A DNA stretch of 64,000 bases. Source: Rhizobacter sp. (GTDB lineage Bacteria; Pseudomonadota; Gammaproteobacteria; Burkholderiales; Burkholderiaceae_C). A model generated the notes under the pieces. That model worked only from the letters and a program-made list of their open reading frames with translations. It was not told the DNA's origin and searched no databases. The stretch lies in contig JANXWV010000011.1 of assembly GCA_025350965.1 (NCBI GenBank), positions 50,846 to 114,845 of the forward strand, given 5' to 3'. A program made the translations under genes and the position numbers. Positions 23,994 through 33,023 of the stretch are shown here, one piece after another (position 1 is the first letter of the stretch; each line of letters begins with the position of its first letter).

Positions 23994-25205
23994 ATGACAA
24001 CGGCGTTCGACGCCGTCGTCATCGGCGCCGGTGCCGCCGGCCTGCACTGCGCTGGCATCGCCGGCCAGCGCGGGCTGAAGGTGCTGCTGATCGACCACGC
24101 CGCCAAGGTGGCGGAGAAGATCCGCATCTCCGGCGGCGGGCGCTGCAACTTCACGAACCGCGACACCACGCCAGCGCAGTTTCTCTCTGCCAACCGGCAC
24201 TTCTGCCGTTCGGCGCTGGCGCGCTACACGCCGGCCGACTTCATCGCGCTGCTGCAACGCCACCGCATCGGCTGGCACGAGAAGCACAAGGGGCAGCTCT
24301 TCTGCGACAAGAGCAGTGAAGACATCATCGCGACGCTGCTTCGCGAATGCGAACAAGGTGGCGTGACACGCTGGCAACCGTGTGCAGTGGGGGCGTTGCG
24401 AACCAGCGCCGACGGCTTCGAGCTCGACACCGACCGTGGCATGGTGCGCAGCGCGCAAGTCGTGATCGCAACCGGTGGCCTGTCGATCCCGAAGATCGGC
24501 GCCACCGACTTCGGCTACCGGCTGGCGCGTCAATTCGGCCACAGCGTCATCGAGACCCGGCCGGCGCTGGTGCCGCTGACCTTCGACCCGGTGACCTGGG
24601 CGCCATTCGCGGCACTCGCCGGCTTGTCGCTCGAAGCGCACATCGAATGCGGCGGCGGCAAGGTACACGGCGCCTTCACGGAAGACTTGCTGTTCACACA
24701 TCGGGGCCTGAGCGGCCCGGCCGTGCTGCAGGCATCGAGCTACTGGGCCGAGGGCACGCCGATCCGGCTCGACCTGGCACCGGCGCACGACCTGGCGGCG
24801 GCGCTGGTGCAGGCCAAGGCCACGTCGCAGCGCAAGCTCGCAAACGAGCTTGCCGAACTCGTCCCACGCCGGCTTGCAACGGCTTGGCTCACTGATGCGC
24901 CCGACCTGGCCGAGCGCGCCATGCCCGAGCAGCGCGACCGCGACCTGGCGCAACTGGCCCGCCGCCTTCAGCACTGGGAACTCAAGCCGCAAGGCACCGA
25001 GGGCTACCGCAAGGCCGAAGTCACCGCCGGCGGCGTGAACACACGGGAACTCAGCTCGCAAACCATGGAAAGCCAGCGCCAGCGCGGCCTGCACTTCATC
25101 GGCGAAGTGGTCGACGTGACCGGCTGGCTCGGCGGCTACAACTTCCAGTGGGCGTGGGCCAGCGCGGCCGCCTGCGCCGGTGCGTTGCGCCCCTTGCCGA
25201 CCTGA
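23994..25205 (+). CDS. NAD(P)/FAD-dependent oxidoreductase, HI0933/BaiN family
   Basis: A 403-residue flavoprotein with the N-terminal dinucleotide-binding motif G-A-G-A-A-G-L (residues 11-17), the family signature R-I-S-G-G-G-R-C-N-F-T-N near residue 45, and a C-terminal FAD segment with V-D-V-T-G-W-L-G-G-Y-N-F-Q-W-A. Family members are widespread soluble flavoproteins; one gut relative (BaiN) works in bile-acid reduction, but most have no assigned substrate. Nothing in the neighbourhood fixes the role. Confidence 0.88.
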   Translation: MTTAFDAVVIGAGAAGLHCAGIAGQRGLKVLLIDHAAKVAEKIRISGGGRCNFTNRDTTPAQFLSANRHFCRSALARYTPADFIALLQRHRIGWHEKHKGQLFCDKSSEDIIATLLRECEQGGVTRWQPCAVGALRTSADGFELDTDRGMVRSAQVVIATGGLSIPKIGATDFGYRLARQFGHSVIETRPALVPLTFDPVTWAPFAALAGLSLEAHIECGGGKVHGAFTEDLLFTHRGLSGPAVLQASSYWAEGTPIRLDLAPAHDLAAALVQAKATSQRKLANELAELVPRRLATAWLTDAPDLAERAMPEQRDRDLAQLARRLQHWELKPQGTEGYRKAEVTAGGVNTRELSSQTMESQRQRGLHFIGEVVDVTGWLGGYNFQWAWASAAACAGALRPLPT

Positions 25206-25230
25206 AGGCGCCAGTGCCTGCGAAGCGCGC

Positions 25231-25236
25231 TATAAT
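25231..25236 (+). promoter_or_regulatory. -10 box for rpsU
   Basis: A perfect TATAAT lies 30 bases before the rpsU start. The region 17 bases upstream is GC-rich and has no good -35 hexamer. Confidence 0.6.
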
Positions 25237-25266
25237 CGTGGTCTTTGTTAGACACACCAACCGCAC

Positions 25267-25479
25267 ATGACTACGATTCGCGTCAAAGAAAACGAGCCAT
25301 TCGACGTGGCACTGCGCCGCTTCAAGCGCACCATCGAAAAGCTCGGCCTGCTGACCGACCTGCGTGCCCGCGAGTTCTACGAGAAGCCCACCGCCGAGCG
25401 CAAACGCAAGAAGGCAGCCGCCGTCAAGCGCCACTTCAAGCGCGTTCGCAGCATGCAGCTGCCGAAGAAGCTGTTCTAA
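25267..25479 (+). CDS. rpsU: 30S ribosomal protein S21
   Basis: A 70-residue basic protein with the canonical S21 opening [11 protein letters not shown] and the R-F-K-R-T-I-E-K segment. It ends in a lysine/arginine-rich tail. S21 helps base pairing between mRNA and the 16S 3' end. It has its own TATAAT box and a stem-loop terminator downstream. Confidence 0.97.
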   Translation: MTTIRVKENEPFDVALRRFKRTIEKLGLLTDLRAREFYEKPTAERKRKKAAAVKRHFKRVRSMQLPKKLF

Positions 25480-25514
25480 ACCATATTGCGCCGGCCCTCA
25501 GCGGCCGAACCCCG

Positions 25515-25537
25515 GAAGCCCGCACCACGCGGGCTTC
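25515..25537 (+). terminator. Stem-loop after rpsU
   Basis: GAAGCCCGC-ACCAC-GCGGGCTTC is a perfect 9-base-pair hairpin with a 5-base loop, followed by GTCGTTTGT, a weak T-rich tail. It separates rpsU from the yqeY-like gene 52 bases further on. Confidence 0.75.
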
Positions 25538-25588
25538 GTCGTTTGTGCACACTGTGCACCCGATGAAACCGCAGCTTGTGGAGCCACC

Positions 25589-26035
25589 ATGACCCTGAAA
25601 GACCGCATCACCGAAGACATGAAGGCCGCCATGCGCGCGAAAGACGCGCCGCGGCTGCTGACGATCCGTGGCTTGCTCGCCGCGTGCAAGCAGCGTGAAG
25701 TCGACGAGCGCATCGTGCTGGATGACGCCGCTGTCATCGCGATCATCGACAAGCTGGTGAAGCAGCGCAAAGACTCGATCACCCAGTTCACCGCCGGCAA
25801 CCGACCCGACCTTGTCGAGAAGGAGGCTGCAGAGCTGTTGGTGCTCGAAGCCTACTTGCCGCAGCGTCTGGGCGCCGACGAGATCGCCGCCGAGGTGGCG
25901 CGCATCGTCGCGGAACTCGGCGCCAGCGGCCCCGGTGACATGGGCAAGGTGATGGCCGGCGTGAAGACGGCGCTCGCCGGCAAGGCCGACATGGGCATGG
26001 TGTCGGCGGCGGTCAAACGGGCGCTCGCACCGTGA
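25589..26035 (+). CDS. GatB/YqeY domain-containing protein
   Basis: A 148-residue helical protein that matches YqeY: L-K-D-R-I-T-E-D-M-K-A-A-M-R-A-K-D near the start and the C-terminal G-K-V-M-A-G-V-K and K-A-D-M-G-M-V-S-A-A-V-K segments. The fold is shared with the tRNA-binding tail of GatB. Stand-alone YqeY proteins are placed near rpsU and dnaG/rpoD in many bacteria; a tRNA-related role is inferred only. The ATG at 25589 is preceded by GGAG. Confidence 0.9.
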   Translation: MTLKDRITEDMKAAMRAKDAPRLLTIRGLLAACKQREVDERIVLDDAAVIAIIDKLVKQRKDSITQFTAGNRPDLVEKEAAELLVLEAYLPQRLGADEIAAEVARIVAELGASGPGDMGKVMAGVKTALAGKADMGMVSAAVKRALAP

Positions 26036-26054
26036 CACCCAAGGGGCTCACACC

Positions 26055-26408
26055 ATGACCGCACTGACCGCACAAGCCCTGAGCGCTGATCTCAGCGTCG
26101 CCCCGCAACTCGACCCGGCCGCGATGGCCTGGGCAGCGCATGCCGGGTTCAAGAGCGTCATCAACAACCGCCCCGACTTCGAAGGCGGTCTCGACCAGCC
26201 GACCAGTGCGGCCATTGAAACTGCGGCGAACGCTGCCGGCCTGCGCTACGCGCATCTGCCGGTCTCACCCATGATGCAGACGCCGCCAGAGATCGCGCAA
26301 TTCGCGCAGTTGCTGGTGGACCTGCCCAAGCCGGTCCTAGCGTTCTGCCGCTCCGGCACGCGCTCGAGCAACCTCTACCGCGCCACCCTGCGCCTGGCCA
26401 GCGGCTGA
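26055..26408 (+). CDS. DUF442 / TIGR01244 phosphatase-like sulfur transferase
   Basis: A 117-residue single-domain protein of the beta-lactamase-hydrolase-like (Blh) N-terminal family, with the fold of dual-specificity phosphatases. The active-site loop C-R-S-G-T-R sits near residue 98, after I-N-N-R-P-D near residue 37, both typical of the family. Members are linked to sulfide or persulfide metabolism in some bacteria. Here it follows the YqeY gene by 19 bases, with AAGGGG upstream, and has no sulfur genes around it. Confidence 0.85.
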   Translation: MTALTAQALSADLSVAPQLDPAAMAWAAHAGFKSVINNRPDFEGGLDQPTSAAIETAANAAGLRYAHLPVSPMMQTPPEIAQFAQLLVDLPKPVLAFCRSGTRSSNLYRATLRLASG

Positions 26409-26445
26409 AGGCGCCGGCGCTGAAGTCGCTGGTTCAGCCGCAGGA

Positions 26446-27159
26446 TCAGCCGCCCATGTAGGCGGCGGCCACGCGCGCGTCCCCGAGCAGGGCAGCGCCG
26501 GTGTTTTCGAGCACGATCTTGCCGCTCTCCAGCACATAGCCGAAGCTTGCGATCTTCAAGGCCTGGCGCACGTTCTGCTCGACCAGAAAGATCGTCAACC
26601 CGTCGCGGTGAATCTCGCGAAGCGTGCGGAAGATGTCTTGCACGATGATGGGTGCCAGACCCATCGAGGGCTCATCGAGCAGCAGCAGCCGGGGCTTGGC
26701 AATCAACGCGCGGCCGATGGCGAGCATCTGCTGCTCACCGCCCGACAGGTTGCCCGCCAGGGCATCGATGCGCTCGTGCAGGCGCGGGAACAGCGCCAAC
26801 ACGCGTTCGATGTCTTGCGCCACGCTTCGCCGTTCGCGGCGCCGGTAGGCCCCCAGTTCCAGGTTCTCGCGCACCGTGAGCGTGGTCAGGATCGCGCGGC
26901 CCTCGGCCACTTGCACCAGGCCACGCTCGACGATCTGGTGGGTCTTCAAGCGCGACAGGTCTTCACCGTCGAAGCGCATCGACCCGCCCTGCGCCCGCAC
27001 CAGGCCCGACAGCGCCAGCAAGGTGGTCGATTTGCCGGCGCCGTTGGAGCCGACCAGGGTGCGGATCTCGCCGGCCGGCACATCGAAGTCGATGCCCTGC
27101 ACCGCCTGGACGTGCCCATACGCCACCCGCAGCCCGCGCACTTCGAGCAGCGCGGTCAT
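26446..27159 (-). CDS. livF: Branched-chain amino acid ABC transporter ATPase LivF
   Basis: Second ATPase of the high-affinity Leu/Ile/Val-type importer. The 237-residue protein shows Walker A G-S-N-G-A-G-K-S-T (near 37-45), signature L-S-G-G-E-Q-Q-M and Walker B L-L-L-D-E-P-S-M-G-L, and the LivF-type opening L-R-V-A-Y-G. The ATG at 27159 overlaps the livG stop as ATGA. It closes the livKHMGF operon. Confidence 0.95.
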   Translation of the reverse strand: MTALLEVRGLRVAYGHVQAVQGIDFDVPAGEIRTLVGSNGAGKSTTLLALSGLVRAQGGSMRFDGEDLSRLKTHQIVERGLVQVAEGRAILTTLTVRENLELGAYRRRERRSVAQDIERVLALFPRLHERIDALAGNLSGGEQQMLAIGRALIAKPRLLLLDEPSMGLAPIIVQDIFRTLREIHRDGLTIFLVEQNVRQALKIASFGYVLESGKIVLENTGAALLGDARVAAAYMGG

Positions 27160-27938
27160 GGAGCAGCCTCGTGCGCCGGCGCATCGTCGTCGCGCCCGAG
27201 GTAGGCCTCGATCACCTGCGGGTCGCACCGGATCTGCTCCGGTGTGCCCTGCGCGATGACGCGGCCGAAGTTCAGCACCGCGATCTGCGCGCACAAGCCC
27301 ATCACGAAGCGCATGTCGTGTTCGATCATGAAGATCGTGTAGCCGCGCTGAGCGATGGTGCGCACCTGGGTCATCAGTTCGACCTTCTCGCTCGCGTTCA
27401 TGCCGGCCACCGGCTCGTCGAGCAGCAGCAGCTTCGGCTCGGTGGCCAGCGCACGTGCCAGTTCGAGCTTGCGCTGGTCACCGTACGACAGGTTGTCGGC
27501 CAGGTCGGCCGCGTTGGCTTCCAGGCCGACCCACGACAGCAACTCGGCCGCCCGGTCGCGCGCGCGCCGCTCCTGCGCACGAAACCTGGGCAGCGAGAGC
27601 AACCACGCCGGCAGGCCGTAGTCGAGGTGCGCGTGCATGCCGACGATCACGTTGTCGAGCAGGCTCATCTCCTTGAAGATGCGGATGTTCTGGAACGTGC
27701 GGCCCAGGCCGAGCCGCGTGATGCGGTGTGGCGCCATGCCGAGCAGGCTCTTGCCCGTGAGAGTGATCTCGCCGCCGGTCGGCGCCAGCAGGCCGGTGAT
27801 GAGGTTGAATACGGTCGTCTTGCCCGCGCCATTCGGGCCGATCAGGCCGAACACGCTGCCGGCCGGCACCTCGAAGCTCACGTCCTGCAGAACGGCCAGG
27901 CCGCCGAAGTGCTTGGACACATGGCTGAGTCTGAGCAT
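27156..27938 (-). CDS. livG: Branched-chain amino acid ABC transporter ATPase LivG
   Basis: First ATPase of the importer, 260 residues. Walker A is G-P-N-G-A-G-K-T-T (about 36-44); the signature is the LivG-type L-S-Y-G-D-Q-R-K-L-E, and Walker B is L-L-L-D-E-P-V-A-G-M-N. The long insertion between Walker A and the signature, containing R-T-F-Q-N-I-R-I-F, is typical. The start codon shares one base with the livM stop (TGATG). Confidence 0.95.
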   Translation of the reverse strand: MLRLSHVSKHFGGLAVLQDVSFEVPAGSVFGLIGPNGAGKTTVFNLITGLLAPTGGEITLTGKSLLGMAPHRITRLGLGRTFQNIRIFKEMSLLDNVIVGMHAHLDYGLPAWLLSLPRFRAQERRARDRAAELLSWVGLEANAADLADNLSYGDQRKLELARALATEPKLLLLDEPVAGMNASEKVELMTQVRTIAQRGYTIFMIEHDMRFVMGLCAQIAVLNFGRVIAQGTPEQIRCDPQVIEAYLGRDDDAPAHEAAP

Positions 27939-28795
27939 CAGCGCGGCCCGCCCGCGAACCAGCCCTTGAAACGCTGCGGGTCCCACAAGCCCTTGGGCAG
28001 GAACAGCACGATAAGCACCAGGATCGCGACGTTCAGCAGCGTGCGGAAGTCCTTGAACGAGCGCAGCAGCTCTGGCAACAGCGTGATGATCAGCGCGCCC
28101 AGCACCGGCCCGGTCAGGCCGCCCGTGCCGCCGAGGATCGTCATTGTCAGGATGTCCACGCCGCGGTCGAAACCGAACTCGCTCGGGCCGATGAAGAAGG
28201 TCAGGTGCGCATTCAACGCACCCGCCAGCCCGGCAATGCCTGCGCCGAGCGCGAAGGCGAGCATCTTGTGCGACATCACGCCAATGCCCATCAACGACGC
28301 GGCCACGGTGTCTTCGCGGATCGCCTCGAACGCGCGGCCGACGCGCGAGCGGCGCAACCGCCACAGCAGCAGCAACACCACGGTCACCGCCACGAGCACA
28401 TGCCACCACTGCGTGAGCTGCGGGATGCCGTTCAAACCGAGCGCTCCGCCGGTCAGGGCTTCGGCGTTCAGGATGAGCACGCGCACCACCTCGCCGAAGC
28501 CGAGTGTCGCCATCGCGAGGTACACGCCCGACAGGCGCAGCGTGGGCCCGCCGATCAAGAGCGCCACGAGCGTGGGCGCCGCGATGCCGCCTGCCAGCGC
28601 CACCGGGAACGGCGCGCCGGCGTTCATGGTCAGCAGCGACGCGGTGTACGCGCCGATGCCCATGAACGCCGCATTGGCCATCGCCAGCAGACCGCACGAT
28701 AGCGTGAGCCAGATCGACAGTGCGAGCAGCGCGTTCACGCCGACCGTGAGCACCAGGTTGCTGTAGATCTGCCAGAAGTTCTCGAAAGTCATCAT
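27938..28795 (-). CDS. livM: Branched-chain amino acid ABC transporter permease LivM
   Basis: A 285-residue inner-membrane protein with about eight to nine hydrophobic segments. Family marks include M-G-I-G-A-Y-T-A near residue 46 and the cytoplasmic loop G-R-A-F-E-A-I-R-E-D-T-V-A-A-S-L-M-G-I that contacts the ATPase, then G-G-T-G-G-L-T-G-P-V-L-G. Two adjacent ATG codons (28795, 28792) directly follow the livH TAG stop, so livH and livM are coupled. Confidence 0.94.
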   Translation of the reverse strand: MMTFENFWQIYSNLVLTVGVNALLALSIWLTLSCGLLAMANAAFMGIGAYTASLLTMNAGAPFPVALAGGIAAPTLVALLIGGPTLRLSGVYLAMATLGFGEVVRVLILNAEALTGGALGLNGIPQLTQWWHVLVAVTVVLLLLWRLRRSRVGRAFEAIREDTVAASLMGIGVMSHKMLAFALGAGIAGLAGALNAHLTFFIGPSEFGFDRGVDILTMTILGGTGGLTGPVLGALIITLLPELLRSFKDFRTLLNVAILVLIVLFLPKGLWDPQRFKGWFAGGPR

Positions 28796-29677
28796 CTAGG
28801 CTTTGCGCTCGAGCACCTTGCCGAACATGCCTTGCGGGCGCAGCAGCAGCACCCCGAACAGCAGCCCGAACGCCACCGCATCGCGCATGGTCGAGCCGAT
28901 GTAGGCGACCGACATCACTTCCGCAAAGCCGAGGAACAGCCCGCCGATCAGGGCGCCGCGAATGTCGCCCATGCCGCCGAGAATGATGACCGCGATGCCC
29001 TTGTGCAGCATCGGCTGGCCCATCAGCGGGAACACCGCGTTCGAGTACAGCGCAATCAGCACACCGCTCACGCCACCGAGCGCGGCAGCCGTGGCCGAGG
29101 TCATGTAGAACAAACCCTCCACGTTGATGCCCAGCAGCGCCGCCGCCTTCGGCGACTCGGCAATCGCGCGCAAAGCGCGGCCGAGTTGCGTCTTGCGCAT
29201 CACCAGCAGCAGCCCGGCCATCAAGGCGAACGACAGCACGATGATCGCGACCTCGATCACGCTGATCTGCACGCCGGCGAAGTGCAGTTGCGTCTCGGGC
29301 AGCAGGTCGGGCGGGAAGCGCAGGTTCTCGGCACCGAACACGCCTTGCGCGGCGTTGTTGAAGAAGATCGCGATGCCGATGGTCGCGATCATGGGTATCA
29401 GGTGCGGCGCGTTGCGGCTGCGCAGCGGCCGCAACACAAGGTAGTCGATCAACAAGCCCAACAACGCGCTGACGACGAAGGCCGTGACCAACGCCGCCCA
29501 CAAAGGCAGGCCGAGCCGCGTGACCACCTGCAGCGCCGCATACGCGCCCAGCATGAACACCGCGCCATGCGACAGGTTGATCACGCCCAGCACACCGAAC
29601 ACCAGCGTGAAGCCGAGCGCGAAGAGCGCATACACGCAGCCCAGTGACAGGGCGTTGACGAGTTGCTGGCCGAGCAT
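28796..29677 (-). CDS. livH: Branched-chain amino acid ABC transporter permease LivH
   Basis: A 293-residue inner-membrane permease. It opens with the typical Q-L-V-N-A-L-S-L-G-C-V-Y-A-L-F-A-L-G, then I-N-L-S-H-G-A-V-F-M-L-G, and has the coupling loop G-R-A-L-R-A-I-A-E-S-P-K-A-A-A-L-L-G. I chose the ATG at 29677 over an in-frame TTG at 29683. The livK stop is 18 bases upstream. Confidence 0.94.
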   Translation of the reverse strand: MLGQQLVNALSLGCVYALFALGFTLVFGVLGVINLSHGAVFMLGAYAALQVVTRLGLPLWAALVTAFVVSALLGLLIDYLVLRPLRSRNAPHLIPMIATIGIAIFFNNAAQGVFGAENLRFPPDLLPETQLHFAGVQISVIEVAIIVLSFALMAGLLLVMRKTQLGRALRAIAESPKAAALLGINVEGLFYMTSATAAALGGVSGVLIALYSNAVFPLMGQPMLHKGIAVIILGGMGDIRGALIGGLFLGFAEVMSVAYIGSTMRDAVAFGLLFGVLLLRPQGMFGKVLERKA

Positions 29678-29695
29678 GGTCAACGACCGCTGCGC

Positions 29696-30868
29696 TTACT
29701 TTTCAATCGAGTATTTGCCGCCTTTCGTGACGCTGACGATCGCGGCCTGCTTCGCGTCATAGCCCGCGGGCTTGCCGTCTTTCGTGGTCGCCTGGCGAAA
29801 CTGGAACGCGCCGGTCGCACCGACATGCGTGACGGCGGGCAGTGCGTCGCGCAAAGCCGAGCGATCGGCTTCGAGGTTGCCGGTCAGCTTGATCTTGGCG
29901 ATGGCCTTGGCAACGATGTTCATCGCGTCGAAGGCCTGCGCGCTGAACTGGTCGGGTGCGGCCTTGTACATCTGCGTGTAGGCCACGACGAAGTGCTGGT
30001 TCTCTTTCGTCTGGCTTGCCAGCGCCCACGGGCTGCCGGTCCAGAGGTTGTCGGACTTGTCTTTCGCCAGGTCGAAGATCTTCACCGAGTTCATGCCGTT
30101 GCCGCCGATGAACGGCAAGTTGATGCCGAGGCCGCGCGCCTGCACCATGATCGGCGCGCCTTCGGCGATCAGCGCCGACAGCACGATGGCGTCCGGGTTG
30201 CTGGCCTTGATCTTGGTGAGCTGGGCCTTGAAGTCGACGTCGCCCTTCGCGAATGTTTCGGTGGTGGTGACCGGGATGTTCATGGCGTCGAGCGCCTTCT
30301 TGAACGCATCGAAGCCGCTCTTGGTGAACACGTCGTCGTTGCCGTAGAGCACGGCCACCTTCTTGATGCCGGCGACCTTGGCCGACACACGCAGCGTCTC
30401 GGGCAGCACATCGGCCTCGGTCACCGAGTTGCGGAACACGTGGTCGCCGATGGACGTGATGCCATCGGCCGTGTTCGACGTACCGAACACCACGATCTTC
30501 GCTGCCTGTGCGATCGGGTCGGCGGCCTGAGCCGAGTTGGACAGCGTGGGGCCGAACAGCATCAGCACCTTGTCCTGGAAGATCAGCTTCTTGACGACGT
30601 CGATGGCCTGCTCTTTCTTGCCCTGTTCGTCTTCGAGCACGAGCGTGAGCTTGTTGCCTTTCACGCCGCCGGCGGCGTTGATCTCTTCGAGCGCGAGTTC
30701 CAGGCCGTTCTTGATCGACTGGCCGTACTGTCCGGCCGGGCCGGTCAAGGCTTCGGCCGCGCCGAGCTTGATGTCGGCGGCGGCCGCAACGCCAACGAAA
30801 CCGAGTGTGGCGAGTGTGGTCAGGGCGGCCAGCCAGCGGCGCGAAGAAGGTGTCAGGGCAAAGGTCAT
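29696..30868 (-). CDS. livK: Branched-chain amino acid ABC transporter substrate-binding protein LivK type
   Basis: Periplasmic binding protein of the leucine-binding family, 390 residues. A signal peptide ends near V-A-A-A-A (residues 27-31), followed by I-K-L-G-A-A-E-A-L-T-G-P-A and the two-lobe receptor fold. Visible marks are G-K-K-E-Q-A and F-G-T-S-N-T-A-D-G-I-T. Family members bind branched-chain amino acids, other amino acids or aromatic acids, so the ligand is open. The ATG at 30868 has GGAG ten bases upstream. It is the first gene of the operon. Confidence 0.92.
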   Translation of the reverse strand: MTFALTPSSRRWLAALTTLATLGFVGVAAAADIKLGAAEALTGPAGQYGQSIKNGLELALEEINAAGGVKGNKLTLVLEDEQGKKEQAIDVVKKLIFQDKVLMLFGPTLSNSAQAADPIAQAAKIVVFGTSNTADGITSIGDHVFRNSVTEADVLPETLRVSAKVAGIKKVAVLYGNDDVFTKSGFDAFKKALDAMNIPVTTTETFAKGDVDFKAQLTKIKASNPDAIVLSALIAEGAPIMVQARGLGINLPFIGGNGMNSVKIFDLAKDKSDNLWTGSPWALASQTKENQHFVVAYTQMYKAAPDQFSAQAFDAMNIVAKAIAKIKLTGNLEADRSALRDALPAVTHVGATGAFQFRQATTKDGKPAGYDAKQAAIVSVTKGGKYSIEK

Positions 30869-30965
30869 GGGGTGTCTCCGGTCACGAAAGTCGATTGTTT
30901 TAAGGGTGGCGATTATGGCGTGCGAGTTCTTGGTGTCTGCACCACGCGGGCGAAGCGGCAGGCAG

Positions 30966-32366
30966 TCACAAACCGGCGATTTTCATGCGGTCGATCAGCA
31001 CCGAGCCGAGCGTCTTGCTCCCCATCGTGTAGGCGTCGGCGCCGACGGCGCTGATGCCCTTGAACATGTCGCGCAGGTTGCCGGCGATGGTGATCTCGTG
31101 CACCGGGTACTTGATGCGGCCGTTCTCGACCCAGAAGCCGGCTGCGCCGCGCGAGTAATCGCCGGTCACGTAGTTCACGCCCTGCCCCATCAGCTCGATG
31201 ACGAAGAGGCCACGGTCGAGTTTGCGCAGCATCGCGGGCAGGTCGTCGGCCGGGTTCGTCAGGCGGCTCGTGAGCGCCAGGTTCTGCGACCCGCCGGCGT
31301 GGCCGGTCGTTCGCATGCCGAGCTTGCGCGCCGAATAGCTCGACAGGAAATAGCCCTGCACCACGCCGCCGCTCACCACGTCGCGCGCGTGCGTCAGCAC
31401 GCCCTCGTCATCGAACGGCGCACTGCCTTTGCCACGCAACACGTGCGCGTCTTCGTGCACGTCGATGTGCGCGGGCAACACTTGCTGGCCCATGCTGTCC
31501 TGCAGGAAGCTCGACTTGCGGTAAAGCGAGCCGCCGCTGGTCGCCTGCACGTACGCGCCGAGCAGGCCCGAGGCGACGGATGACTCGAACAGCACCGGCA
31601 CTTGGCAGGTCTTGATCTTGCGGCTCTTCAGGCGCGACAAGGCGCGCTCTGCGGCGTAGCGCCCCACGGCATCGGGCGCGGCCATGTCGGCAGCCGAGCG
31701 CATCGAGGTGTACCAGGCGTCGCGCTGCATGTCGTCACCGCGCTTGCCAGGCGCTGACGCAATCGGCGCCACCGACAACGAATGCCGTGAGCTGGCGTAA
31801 CCGCCCCGGAACCCGCGGCTGTTGCCGGCGAAGAAGTGCGACTGCTGTGCCGACACGCCCGCCCCCTCGGAGTTGGTGATCCGCGCATCCACGCCCATCG
31901 CCGCGGCTTCGCACCGCATCGCGATCTCGAGCGCGCCTTCGGCGTCGATGGCCCAGGGGTGGAAGAGGTCGAGGTCGCGCGTGGCGGCGGCGCCGAGCGC
32001 CATGTCTTGCTGCTCGGGCAGGCCGGCGGCCGGGTCTTCGGCGGTGAAACGGGCGATGTCGTGCGCGGCGCGGACCGTTTGCTCCATCGCGGCGCGGGAG
32101 AAATCGGACGTGCTCGCGTTGCCGCGGCGCTGGCCCATGTACACCGTGATACCCATCGACTTGTCGCGATTGCGCTCGACGTTCTCGACTTCGCCCTTGC
32201 GCACCGACACCGACAGGCCCACGCCCTCGGACACCTCGACGCCGGCGTCGCTGGCGCCGAGTTGCTTCGCGAACGCCAGCGCGTCTTCGACATACTGTTT
32301 GAACTGGTCGCGGGGGTAAGCGAAACCGGAACGCGGCGCCGCGTTGAGCAGGGGGGTCGGGGGCAT
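30966..32366 (-). CDS. pmbA: Metalloprotease PmbA/TldE
   Basis: TldE/PmbA forms a heterodimer with TldD that trims small peptides in E. coli, such as microcin B17 precursor and CcdA. The 466-residue product shows family segments S-V-R-K-G-E-V-E-N-V-E-R-N-R-D near residue 60 and G-F-W-V-E-N-G-R-I-K-Y-P-V-H-E-I-T-I-A-G-N-L near the end. PmbA lacks the zinc site, which TldD provides; no tldD lies in the window. The gene is divergent from darP, a common pairing. An in-frame ATG at 32366 precedes the conserved part by about 20 residues. Confidence 0.94.
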   Translation of the reverse strand: MPPTPLLNAAPRSGFAYPRDQFKQYVEDALAFAKQLGASDAGVEVSEGVGLSVSVRKGEVENVERNRDKSMGITVYMGQRRGNASTSDFSRAAMEQTVRAAHDIARFTAEDPAAGLPEQQDMALGAAATRDLDLFHPWAIDAEGALEIAMRCEAAAMGVDARITNSEGAGVSAQQSHFFAGNSRGFRGGYASSRHSLSVAPIASAPGKRGDDMQRDAWYTSMRSAADMAAPDAVGRYAAERALSRLKSRKIKTCQVPVLFESSVASGLLGAYVQATSGGSLYRKSSFLQDSMGQQVLPAHIDVHEDAHVLRGKGSAPFDDEGVLTHARDVVSGGVVQGYFLSSYSARKLGMRTTGHAGGSQNLALTSRLTNPADDLPAMLRKLDRGLFVIELMGQGVNYVTGDYSRGAAGFWVENGRIKYPVHEITIAGNLRDMFKGISAVGADAYTMGSKTLGSVLIDRMKIAGL

Positions 32367-32471
32367 GTGCAATGGAGCGGCTTGAGCCGAAGTGGTGCCG
32401 GCAGGCGGTTGCCTTGCCAGGGGCCAGACTATGATACTGGGCTCCATTTCGCCGTACCTCCACAGTTGCCC

Positions 32472-33023
32472 ATGCCCCCGCAGCCCTCGCCCGATGATGT
32501 TGACGCTGTCGACGCGCCCGCGCTGTCGCCGCTCTTCGACCGACCGAGCAAGACGCGGCGCAAGGCCGAATCCCACGAGCTTCAAGAGCTCGGCGAGGCG
32601 GCGGCAGCCTTGCCCGACGCACGGCTCGCGTCCTTGCAGGTTTCCGAGGGCCTGCTCGATGCCATCAAGGCCTACAAGAAGACACGTACCCACGAGGGCA
32701 AGCGCCGGCAGATGCAGTACATCGGCAAGCTGATGCGGCGCGACGACATCGAGCCGATTCGCCAGGCCGTGACCGACATGGAACTCGGCCGCGCCCAAGA
32801 CAGCCTGGCGCTGCACCGGGCCGAGCGCTGGCGCGCCGAGCTGATTGCCGACGATGGCGCCGTGACGCGCTGGACCGAGCAGCACCCGGACACCGACGTG
32901 CAGCAGTTGCGCAGCCTGATCCGGGCCGCACGCAAAGATGCATCGCTCACGCCCGAGAAGCGCAGCGGCCGCGCGTTTCGCGACCTGTTCCAGTTCCTCA
33001 AGCAGCAAGAGCCCCGCGAATGA
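32472..33023 (+). CDS. darP: Ribosome biogenesis factor DarP (YjgA, DUF615)
   Basis: A 183-residue helical basic protein of the YjgA/DUF615 family, which joins late 50S maturation. It contains the typical K-T-R-R-K-A-E-S-H-E-L-Q-E-L-G-E stretch near residue 30 and R-R-Q-M-Q-Y-I-G-K-L-M-R near 80. The ATG at 32472 fits the family N-terminus (a short acidic lead). Its TGA overlaps the mog start as ATGA. The 105-base divergent gap to pmbA holds both promoters. Confidence 0.93.
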   Translation: MPPQPSPDDVDAVDAPALSPLFDRPSKTRRKAESHELQELGEAAAALPDARLASLQVSEGLLDAIKAYKKTRTHEGKRRQMQYIGKLMRRDDIEPIRQAVTDMELGRAQDSLALHRAERWRAELIADDGAVTRWTEQHPDTDVQQLRSLIRAARKDASLTPEKRSGRAFRDLFQFLKQQEPRE